Source: an uncultured Gemmatimonadota bacterium (GTDB taxonomy: Bacteria > Gemmatimonadota > Gemmatimonadetes > Gemmatimonadales > Gemmatimonadaceae). Taken from it: a DNA stretch of 64,000 bases. Positions 46,696 through 53,533 of the stretch are shown here, in pieces. The position numbers and the translations under genes are program-made. Where the stretch lies: contig CADEFN010000011.1 of assembly GCA_902826615.1 (NCBI GenBank), positions 1-64,000 of the forward strand, in the 5' to 3' direction. The notes beneath the pieces were generated by a model, which was not told the origin of the DNA, made no database searches, and saw only the letters and a list, made by a program, of their open reading frames with translations. Numbering within the stretch: the stretch's first letter is position 1; the number at the start of each line of letters is the position of its first letter.

Positions 46696-48213
46696 ATGGT
46701 CACTGCTCCTCTCGCCACCGCGCAGCAGGGCGCCGACGACTCCATGGATCGGTTCCTCGACCGCATGTCACAGCGGCTGGAGGAGCGACTGGGAGTCAAG
46801 TCGCTTGCCCGCGGCTACAAGCACGACGCGTCGGGCACGCCGACGAGCACCGGCTACATCCACGGCCCCGGCGGCCTCCTCTCCTACCCGGGGGTCGACC
46901 CCGACGTGTTCCACACGGTGGTGGGGGCGAAGGGCATCCTCGGGCAGCTTCCCGTGCGGCCCGCGCGCGACACCAACCCGCTCTTCTCGGTGATCACCGG
47001 CGTCGGCGACGACTCCGGCGCCGAAAAGACCGAGGTATGTGACCCGGCGCCGACCGCGGGCATCCTCTCGGCCTGCATGCTCTCCTCGGTGTTCGCGCGC
47101 TACGAGCGCGCCACCCCGGAACTGGAGATCAACCGGCTGGGCCAGCGCACCGACCGCTCGGACCCGATGGACCTTCGGCTCGTCGGCACGCCGCTCGCGG
47201 ACAGCGCCGCCTTCCTCTCCGGTCCCGCCGCGCAGGGGACGCCGGGCAACCTCCTCCAGAACGAGGTGGCCCAGCGAATGTGGGAGCTTGGTGTCTCCCT
47301 CCACCGCCTGCTCTCCCGCCAGTTGTGGACGGGCAACCCCGCGAACAATAACGGCGACGCCTACCGGGAACTCACCTCGTTCCCCATCCTCGTCAACACG
47401 GGGCACGCGGACGTGCTCACCAACACGTCCTGCCCGTCCATCGACAGCGATGTCAAGGACTTCGACTACGCCGACGTGGCGACGGCGGGCTCCGATCTGG
47501 TCAACGCCCTCACGTACATCTTCCGCACGCGTCGCTCGCTCGCCGAGCGCACCGGCGTCACCCCGGTCCGCTGGGTGCTGGTCATGCGCGAGGAACTGTT
47601 CTACGAGGTGAGTGCGGTGTGGCCCTGCGCCTACCTCACCTACCGGTGCTCGTTCGGCGACAACGAGGCGGCCCGCCTCCTCGTCTCCGGCGACGAGCAG
47701 ACCAAGCTCCGCATCGCGATGCGCGAGGGCCGCTACCTCATGATCGACGACCAGCAGGTCGAGGTCGTGTTCGATGACGGCATCCCGATGCAGACGAGCA
47801 CGTCGGGTGGCACGGGCTCCGGGAACGTGCCCAACGGGGCGTTCGCCTCGGACATCTACCTGATCCCGATGTCCATCCTCGGTGGCCGCGCGGTCACCTA
47901 TCTGGAGCACTTCGACTACTCCAACCCGGACATCCGCTCGGCGATCGCCGGGCTGGAGCCCGGCGCCTACACGGTCGATGGTCCGTGGATCACGACCACG
48001 CGCCGGTCCATCTGGTGCTTCAACTGGCAGACCAAGATCGAGCCGCGGCTGATCCTGCGGACGCCATGGCTTGCCGGGCGACTCCAGAACGTGGTCGCCA
48101 TGCCGCTCCAGTACACCCGGTCGCCGTTCCCCGACGACCCGTACTTCGTGGCTGGCGGTGGTGTCACGACCCGCTCCGGCCCGTCGTACTTCACCCCGCT
48201 CTGGGGCGCGTAG
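46696..48213 (+). CDS. Major capsid protein (HK97-fold type)
   Basis: 505 residues, ATG with AAGGA eight bases upstream. It follows the protease and precedes a strong terminator. Features include QLPVRPARDTNPLFSVITGVGDDSG, a long helix region (LLQNEVAQRMWELGVSLHRLLSRQLW), WVLVMREELFYEVSAVWPC and VVFDDGIPMQT...SDIYLIPMSILGG, in the order expected for E-loop, spine helix and P-domain. A GGACGA element just upstream is followed by an out-of-frame GTG. Confidence 0.8.
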   Translation: MVTAPLATAQQGADDSMDRFLDRMSQRLEERLGVKSLARGYKHDASGTPTSTGYIHGPGGLLSYPGVDPDVFHTVVGAKGILGQLPVRPARDTNPLFSVITGVGDDSGAEKTEVCDPAPTAGILSACMLSSVFARYERATPELEINRLGQRTDRSDPMDLRLVGTPLADSAAFLSGPAAQGTPGNLLQNEVAQRMWELGVSLHRLLSRQLWTGNPANNNGDAYRELTSFPILVNTGHADVLTNTSCPSIDSDVKDFDYADVATAGSDLVNALTYIFRTRRSLAERTGVTPVRWVLVMREELFYEVSAVWPCAYLTYRCSFGDNEAARLLVSGDEQTKLRIAMREGRYLMIDDQQVEVVFDDGIPMQTSTSGGTGSGNVPNGAFASDIYLIPMSILGGRAVTYLEHFDYSNPDIRSAIAGLEPGAYTVDGPWITTTRRSIWCFNWQTKIEPRLILRTPWLAGRLQNVVAMPLQYTRSPFPDDPYFVAGGGVTTRSGPSYFTPLWGA

Positions 48214-48237
48214 CCCTCAGGCACTGGAAGCGATTAC

Positions 48238-48263
48238 GGAAGGCCCTCGCAAGAGGGCCTTCC
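48238..48263 (+). terminator. Terminator after the major capsid gene
   Basis: Perfect 11-bp stem GGAAGGCCCTC/GAGGGCCTTCC closed by a GCAA tetraloop, 25 bases after the stop, followed by TGCTATCC. The most classical hairpin in the window. Confidence 0.85.
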
Positions 48264-48401
48264 TGCTATCCCCAGTTCACCGGTCACTTTGCGCAGGCGT
48301 GCCACCGGCGTTCTGGTACGCGACTTAGTGGGTAGAACGCGCCAGCCGGAAGTGGATCGTCACGACCCCCGTGCTACGCTCCCCGCCGGAGGACGAGCCA
48401 C

Positions 48402-48752
48402 ATGGATGTGCGCATTGGCTACTCGCGGATCGTCGAGCCGCTGGGGTTCCTGACCGACGGCAAGCGGATGCTCCGGGACGACGACGAACTGCTCATCGAG
48501 GTCGCGGCAGCGGACACGATCGACGGCGAAGGCCCGACGCAGCGCGACGGGTACATGCGCCTCCTCTGGCACGCCCGGGAGGACCCGGAGGGCGAGGCCG
48601 TCGGCTCGATCACGATCACGCTCGGCCTATCCGCCGCGGCCAACCTCGCGGCGGCGCTCAGTGAGGCCGTCTGGCTCTCCGCCGCGCACGACGCCAAGCT
48701 CCTGCCAGATTGGCAGGTCGTGGACGTTGACGAGGGCGCACCGGCAGGGTAG
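48402..48752 (+). CDS. Hypothetical protein ending in promoter 10
   Basis: 116 residues, ATG after GGAGGACGAGCC. IGYSRIVEPLGFLTDGKRMLRDDDELLIEVA then a beta-rich region and LGLSAAANLAAALSEAVWLS. The 188 bases upstream hold the capsid terminator and a TACGCT -10-like box but no clear -35. Its C-terminus VDVDEGAPAG is encoded by promoter module 10, with the TAG stop inside the -10. Confidence 0.72.
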   Translation: MDVRIGYSRIVEPLGFLTDGKRMLRDDDELLIEVAAADTIDGEGPTQRDGYMRLLWHAREDPEGEAVGSITITLGLSAAANLAAALSEAVWLSAAHDAKLLPDWQVVDVDEGAPAG

Positions 48753-48795
48753 TCTCCGGGTGTGGGGCGGTGAGGCCCCGCGCAAGGAAGGACGA
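48703..48795 (+). promoter_or_regulatory. Operator-promoter-leader module 10
   Basis: Perfect palindromic operator CCTGCCAGATTGGCAGG at 48701-48717 (core 48703-48715). -35 TTGACG at 48727-48732, 17-bp spacer, -10 TAGTCT at 48750-48755. Hairpin GGGGC-GGTGAG-GCCCC at 48764-48779, AAGGAAGGACGA, ATG at 48802. Confidence 0.9.
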
Positions 48796-48801
48796 ACCCT
48801 G

Positions 48802-49191
48802 ATGGCACACACCCCCGGTCCATGGCATGTGGCGCGAAGCGCCCCCACGCAAGTTGTCCGCTACATCGCGGGCGGCGACAGCATCCCGATCGCTACCGCA
48901 AGCACTGACGACGACGCGCGCCTGATCGCCGAGGCGCCAGCGCTTCTCGCCGCATGCCGCCTCATGTACGAGGACTGCGTGGTGGCGGGTATGACGATCG
49001 AGCAGGACGCGCGGGTGCGCGACGCGATCGCCCGCGCGGTGGTGAAAGTGCCGACTCGCCGACCCGCAGTGCTGACGTTTGCCCGGATCGCTGCGCTGCT
49101 GGAGTCCTTGAGGAGCGAGGACGGCGAGAACCCGGAGTACGACCGGGCGATCGCCGAGGGGCTGGCGCTTCTCCGAGAGGAAGTCCAGTGA
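48802..49191 (+). CDS. HTPGPW-type small phage protein, copy 1
   Basis: 129 residues. MAHTPGPWHVAR, then TDDDARLIAEAPALLAACRLMYEDC, a phage protein family of unknown function with N-terminal HTPGPW and an ARLIA.AP.LL segment. Its neighbour is a paralogue. First gene of module 10. Confidence 0.78.
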   Translation: MAHTPGPWHVARSAPTQVVRYIAGGDSIPIATASTDDDARLIAEAPALLAACRLMYEDCVVAGMTIEQDARVRDAIARAVVKVPTRRPAVLTFARIAALLESLRSEDGENPEYDRAIAEGLALLREEVQ

Positions 49192-49469
49192 GCCACACTC
49201 CCGGACCATGGACGTTCCGCGCAGACGGTGATGACAGCCACTACGCCATCATGGCGGGGACTCGCTGGCTGGCCTCGTTCCTCCACAACGGCGAGCAGTG
49301 GACAGACACCCAACTGGCGAACGCGCGCCTGATGGCCGCCGCTCCCGACATGCTGACTGCACTTCGCGAGATCGCTGGCCTGCTGGATGGCCCCGTTGTC
49401 TCCGAGCAGTCCCGCAGCGCAGCGCGGGCAGCAGCACTGATTGCGATCAGGCGCGCGTCGGGCGAATAG
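49188..49469 (+). CDS. HTPGPW-type small phage protein, copy 2
   Basis: 93 residues from GTG overlapping copy 1. SHTPGPWTFRADGDD and NARLMAAAPDMLTALREIAGLL align with the adjacent gene, indicating tandem duplication. Function unknown. Confidence 0.76.
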   Translation: MSHTPGPWTFRADGDDSHYAIMAGTRWLASFLHNGEQWTDTQLANARLMAAAPDMLTALREIAGLLDGPVVSEQSRSAARAAALIAIRRASGE

Positions 49470-49471
49470 CG

Positions 49472-49499
49472 GAGCCGGTGAGGGCTCTGGAAGGACGAA
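49472..49499 (+). promoter_or_regulatory. Leader hairpin plus ribosome-binding element
   Basis: Stem GAGCC/GGCTC around GGTGAG (49472-49487), then GGAAGGACGA before the ATG at 49505. No promoter. Confidence 0.72.
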
Positions 49500-49504
49500 C
49501 CCCA

Positions 49505-49891
49505 ATGGTCGAGCAGCACCCCATCGAGGCCGCCTACGTGGCGCGCCTCTACTGCCCCGTGTGCGACCCGCGCGCGATCGGGCTCCCCGCGGAGGGTGAG
49601 CGCCGCGACCCCGTGCTCCACGCGAGCTACGGTCCCGGCGAGGCCCTGTGGGAGTGCCAGCACTGCCGATGCCGGTTCTCCCCCGGCTCCGCGCGCAAGC
49701 ACGGGGCGAGCGGTACCCCGCTCCCCGCGCGCGTGTTCGCTGAACTGACCGCATTCGGGTGGTGCAAGTGCGACTGGCCGATGGAGCCCCAGTACGCTCT
49801 CGACGTGAACTACCTCGACGACGAGGGCATCGAGCGGCGCTGGCACGGGTGGATTCACCGCACGTGCGGGGGGATCACGCAGACCGGCTAG
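49505..49891 (+). CDS. Zinc-ribbon hypothetical protein
   Basis: 128 residues. YCPVCDPRAIG and ECQHCRCRFSPG form a CxxC...CxxC ribbon; a second set CKCDWP and RTCGG is near the C-terminus. Function unknown. Confidence 0.72.
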   Translation: MVEQHPIEAAYVARLYCPVCDPRAIGLPAEGERRDPVLHASYGPGEALWECQHCRCRFSPGSARKHGASGTPLPARVFAELTAFGWCKCDWPMEPQYALDVNYLDDEGIERRWHGWIHRTCGGITQTG

Positions 49892-49917
49892 TGGGGCCGG
49901 GAGGAAGGACGAGGACA

Positions 49918-50127
49918 ATGGCGACGGCGGAGGACTGGGAACGCATACACGACCTCCTCGGGGACGTGCTGGGGCGGCTGGGTGCGATGCACAGCGAGCA
50001 GTCGGAGTACATCGTCTGGGTGGACGTGTTCAACAGCGTGCAGCACGCCCGGCACACCATCCAGCGCCAACGGCGGATCGCGGAGCTAGTGGCGCGGATC
50101 GCGGAGCTAGAGGCGGGGCGGGAATGA
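49918..50127 (+). CDS. Small coiled-coil protein
   Basis: 69 residues, ATG after GGAAGGACGA. All-helical; ends in a leucine-type coiled coil (IQRQRRIAELVARIAELEAG) encoded by a short DNA repeat (GCGGAGCTAG twice). Confidence 0.7.
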   Translation: MATAEDWERIHDLLGDVLGRLGAMHSEQSEYIVWVDVFNSVQHARHTIQRQRRIAELVARIAELEAGRE

Positions 50128-50249
50128 CGCCTGAGCAGGCCGAGCGGCTGAAGCAGGAGTACGCCAAGCGGTTGGCGCTGGCGTACCTTCAGGACTGGGA
50201 GTTGCGCTGGCTCGGGCGGGTGTTTACCACCGAGGAGCCGCATCGCTGA
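50124..50249 (+). CDS. 41-residue helical protein
   Basis: ATGA overlap with the previous gene. TPEQAERLKQEYAKRLALAYLQDWELRWLGR is a single amphipathic helix. Accepted on overlap and codon quality. Confidence 0.52.
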   Translation: MTPEQAERLKQEYAKRLALAYLQDWELRWLGRVFTTEEPHR

Positions 50250-50341
50250 CCGCGCGGTATGCTCCCGCGTCAGGTGGCGACTGTCGGTCGTCTCATGGCC
50301 CACGGTCGTCACCTCTCTCCCCCCATGGAAGGCACGCACGG

Positions 50342-51334
50342 ATGCGTAACGAACTGCACGGCAACGTCCTCATCACGGGCGGGGCGGGCTTCATCGGGCG
50401 CGCGCTCTTGCGCCGCGCCCAGCAGGAGGAATGGCAGGCCGACTTCACGGTGCTCTCCCGCGACGACGCCAAGCATGCCGCCCTCCAGCGCCGGTTCCCT
50501 GAGGTGCGGTGCGTGCTGGGGGACGTGGCGGGGCTCGACTTCGACGCGATGACGCGCCTCTTCACCGGGTTCGATGTCGTCATCCACGCCGCCGCCTCCA
50601 AGTACGTGGACCGCGCCGAGACGGCGCCCGCCGACACAGTGCGGACCAACATCGACGGCTCCGCGCGCGTCCTCAACGCGGCACTGTCCGCCCGGGTGGA
50701 GCGGCTGGTCGCGCTCTCCACCGACAAGGCGTGCGCCCCCACCTCCACCTACGGGCTCACGAAGGCCGTCATGGAGCGCCTGTACCAAGGCGCGCCCGCT
50801 GGCATCACGGGCGTCACGGTGGTGCGCTACGGGAACGTGGTGGGCTCCACGGGGAGCGTGCTCCCGATGTTTATGCAGTTCGCCGCGCAGGGCATGCCGA
50901 TCATGCTCACCGACCCGTTGATGACGCGCTTCTGGATGAGCGCCGACGAGGCGATCGACGCCATCCTCTTCGCCGTGCTGGACGCCTCCCACGGCGAACT
51001 GGTCGTGCCGCGCATGAAGGCGCTGGACATGGCGAACGTCGTGCGCATGGCGCTCGGGTACGACGACATGGGGGCGCTGCCCGATCAGGACCTGCCGCTT
51101 CCCGAGCGGCGCGTCGTGGTGCGCGGTCCTCGTCCCGGGGAGAAGCGTCACGAGGCGCTGGTCCACGAGTACGAAGCGCTCCGCACCGTGCACCGCGACG
51201 CCTACATGGTGCTCGCCCCTCCCGGCTCCGCCCCGTCGTCCGAGCCCTACACGGTGGTGAGCAACGACCCGCCGGGCGGCTGGATGGGGCTGGCCGAGAT
51301 GCGCCTGATCGTCGAGGACGCTGCGACCATCTGA
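50342..51334 (+). CDS. NAD-dependent sugar-nucleotide dehydratase/epimerase (CapD/PseB type)
   Basis: 330 residues, ATG after GGAAGGCACG. Rossmann motif TGGAGFIG (12-19), a long extended-SDR fold, STDKACAPTSTYGLTK with the catalytic Y137-x3-K141, and RPGEKRHE near the end. This matches UDP-GlcNAc 4,6-dehydratase-like enzymes (CapD, PseB, FnlA) that start synthesis of rare sugars. It opens the sugar cassette; exact product unknown. Confidence 0.85.
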   Translation: MRNELHGNVLITGGAGFIGRALLRRAQQEEWQADFTVLSRDDAKHAALQRRFPEVRCVLGDVAGLDFDAMTRLFTGFDVVIHAAASKYVDRAETAPADTVRTNIDGSARVLNAALSARVERLVALSTDKACAPTSTYGLTKAVMERLYQGAPAGITGVTVVRYGNVVGSTGSVLPMFMQFAAQGMPIMLTDPLMTRFWMSADEAIDAILFAVLDASHGELVVPRMKALDMANVVRMALGYDDMGALPDQDLPLPERRVVVRGPRPGEKRHEALVHEYEALRTVHRDAYMVLAPPGSAPSSEPYTVVSNDPPGGWMGLAEMRLIVEDAATI

Positions 51335-52044
51335 TGGACTACCCACCGGTCGCGATCATGCTCTTCACCTACCGGCGCTTCTCCACCGCGGTGCGGACGC
51401 TCGGAGCGCTCCGCGAGAACCTGCGCTACTCGGGACCGCTCCACGTCCATATCGCCGACGACGGCTCCCCGCCCCTGCTGGATGGCACCCCGCACGGGGA
51501 AGCCCTCATGCTGGAGGCGGCCAAGTGGGCCGCGAGCGTGTCCCGCACGGACAGTGAGCAGCACGGCTACGGCGCCTCCTACAACCGGGCCACGCAGGTC
51601 ACGCACGAGATCGCGGAGATCCTGCTGCCGCTGGAGGACGACTGGGAGCTACAGCGCCCTCTCCACCTCGACCCGCTCGTCGAGACGCTGCTGGGCAAGT
51701 ACGAGGTCGCCTGTATCCGCATGGGCTACGTGGGGTACACGCAGGAGCTACGGGGCCGCTTCATCCCCACCCCGGCGGGGCAGATGCTGCTCTTCGACCC
51801 CCTCAGCCCGGAGCCGCACGTGTTCGCCGGGCACGCCCGTCTGGAGACGCGGCAGTTCGAGCGGTCCGTCGGCGCGTGGCCGGAGATGGTGCCCGCGGGT
51901 GCCACCGAGTTCGAGGTGTCGCACCGGGAGGCCGCGCGCCGCGGGGTGGCGTGGCCGCTCGACGTGATCAAGCCCTCCGAGTGGTTATTCGCCCACATCG
52001 GAGCGGAGGCGTACAACACGCACCAGCCGGGCAGTGAGTCGTAA
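51334..52044 (+). CDS. Glycosyltransferase (GT-A, family 2-like)
   Basis: 236 residues, ATG overlapping the previous stop. VAIMLFTYRRFSTAVRTLGAL, LHVHIADDGSPPLL and EILLPLEDDWEL (acidic DDW) are hallmarks of GT2-like enzymes. The last third (RGVAWPLDVIKPSEW) is acceptor-specific. Likely transfers a sugar made by the preceding enzyme. Confidence 0.78.
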   Translation: MDYPPVAIMLFTYRRFSTAVRTLGALRENLRYSGPLHVHIADDGSPPLLDGTPHGEALMLEAAKWAASVSRTDSEQHGYGASYNRATQVTHEIAEILLPLEDDWELQRPLHLDPLVETLLGKYEVACIRMGYVGYTQELRGRFIPTPAGQMLLFDPLSPEPHVFAGHARLETRQFERSVGAWPEMVPAGATEFEVSHREAARRGVAWPLDVIKPSEWLFAHIGAEAYNTHQPGSES

Positions 52045-52225
52045 GGGCCGCCCCCCGGCGGGGGCGATGCGGCACATGATCGTGCCACACGAGACGCCCG
52101 ACGGTGTGCGGTTTGCTCCCAAGTGCGACCCCGCCATGTCGCTCAACCCAGTGGATGTGCAGGAGAACAGCAAGCGCGCGCAGGCGTGCTGGAAGTGCGG
52201 GAAGCGTGATGAACGAGTGGGATGA
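52034..52225 (+). CDS. Small protein with CWKC pair
   Basis: 63 residues, GTG overlapping the glycosyltransferase by 11 bases. FAPKCDPAM and QACWKCGKRDE suggest a zinc site. Also overlaps the next gene. Unrecognised. Confidence 0.55.
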   Translation: MSRKGRPPAGAMRHMIVPHETPDGVRFAPKCDPAMSLNPVDVQENSKRAQACWKCGKRDERVG

Positions 52226-52832
52226 GCGATCGTTCGACTGGCCGGGCCTGATCGGCAGGCGCCCGCTCGTCGTCGAGGTCGGTGGGTTCGAGGGCCGCTG
52301 GGTGCTGGAGATGGCGGAGCGCTACCCGGGCGAGTACCACATCTTCGAGCCGCAGGACTGGGCGAACGGGCGGATCGAGCGCCGCATGGGCGCGGCGCTC
52401 CGCTCCGGCTCCGACATGCACGTCCACCCCTACGCGCTCGGCGTGGCCCACGGGCAGTTCCAGATGGCCGGGTGGGGGACGGACGCTAACTCGTTCCTGA
52501 AGAACGAGGCGTTCTTCGAGCGCTGGCCGGAGGAGCAGCGCAACGCGCGCCACATGGCGATGATGCGCCGCGTGGAGGACGACTGGCCGCAGGTGTTCGG
52601 GGACCGGCAGGTTGACGTGCTCTGCATGAACATCGAGGGCTACGAGTTCGTGCTGCTCCCCGAGATGGCGCGGTGCGGCATCCTCCCCCGCATCGACCAC
52701 CTCATGGTTCAGTTCCACGACGGGTACGACGTGCCGATCGACGAGGCCGGGGTGCGCGCCATCCTTGCCGAGACGCACGACATCCTCTGGGACTACGGGT
52801 CCACGCTGGCATGCTGGGAGAGGCGCGCCTGA
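52209..52832 (+). CDS. FkbM-like methyltransferase, copy 1
   Basis: 207 residues from ATG. PLVVEVGGFEGRWVLEMAERYPG (SAM motif I region), YHIFEPQDWA, VHPYALGVAHGQFQMAGWGT and DVLCMNIEGYEFVLLPEM follow the FkbM-family order. FkbM enzymes O-methylate sugars or small molecules, fitting the neighbouring glycosyltransferases. Paralogue of the next gene. Confidence 0.82.
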   Translation: MNEWDERSFDWPGLIGRRPLVVEVGGFEGRWVLEMAERYPGEYHIFEPQDWANGRIERRMGAALRSGSDMHVHPYALGVAHGQFQMAGWGTDANSFLKNEAFFERWPEEQRNARHMAMMRRVEDDWPQVFGDRQVDVLCMNIEGYEFVLLPEMARCGILPRIDHLMVQFHDGYDVPIDEAGVRAILAETHDILWDYGSTLACWERRA

Positions 52833-53533
52833 TGCTCGACGTGACGGCGCTTGCCGATCCCCACTGCCCGGAGGACCTGCGCGTGCTCGCCGCGGAGTGG
52901 CCGCTGGGCTTCCTCTTCAACCTGCCCCCCGGGGCGAACATCGTGGTCGCCGGGGCGCACGAGGGGAAGGTGATGGACCTGCTGGCCCGCCTCTACCCCG
53001 ACTACTGGATACTCGCGGGGTTTGAGCCGCAGGTGGACGCGCTGGTGCGGGCTTCGGCGCGGCTTCAAGTCCTCAGGGCGGTGGGAGTGGGCCAGACCGA
53101 CCGCGGTATCCGCCTGTTCCCCTACGCGCTGGGGGTCCACGACGGCGAGTTCACGATGCACGACTGGGGGACCCGCGAAGCCTCATTCGTTACGCACCGG
53201 AGCGGCGAGGCGCGCTCCAGCGGGGCTGTCGCGACGGGACGCATGCGCGCCTTTGAACACGCCATGGTGGATGCTGGGATGAACGCCCCCGGGATCCGCT
53301 GGATCGATCTGCTTCTGCTCAACATCGAGGGGTTCGAGTTCACCCTGCTCGACCATCTGCTGAAGATGGACTGGTTCTCCTCTGGCGTGATCCGGCGGCT
53401 CGCCATGCAGGTTCACTTCGGGATGGAGGGGGAGGAGTTGTACGCCCCCTCCATCGAGCGGCTGGAGCGCACGCACAAGCGGGTGTTCGATGAGCTTCCC
53501 CAGTGGGGCTACTGGCAATGGAGCGGCGCATGA
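52832..53533 (+). CDS. FkbM-like methyltransferase, copy 2
   Basis: 233 residues, ATG overlapping the previous stop. ANIVVAGAHEGKVMDLLARLYP, AGFEPQ, LFPYALGVHDGEFTMHDWGT and IDLLLLNIEGFEFTLLDHLL parallel copy 1 element by element. The glycine motif is degenerate (AGAHEG), so activity on SAM is less certain. Confidence 0.78.
   Translation: MLDVTALADPHCPEDLRVLAAEWPLGFLFNLPPGANIVVAGAHEGKVMDLLARLYPDYWILAGFEPQVDALVRASARLQVLRAVGVGQTDRGIRLFPYALGVHDGEFTMHDWGTREASFVTHRSGEARSSGAVATGRMRAFEHAMVDAGMNAPGIRWIDLLLLNIEGFEFTLLDHLLKMDWFSSGVIRRLAMQVHFGMEGEELYAPSIERLERTHKRVFDELPQWGYWQWSGA

Noticed and set aside
46673-46993. 106-codon frame starting before the capsid gene
   Set aside because: Beyond its first codons it is a shadow of the major capsid frame; only the position of its start was kept as an observation.
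3467-48795. Repeated operator and hairpin units as a dispersed CRISPR or attachment site
   Set aside because: Copies are each placed at a promoter or start codon, are not regularly spaced and have no spacer structure; no cas genes or integrase are present.
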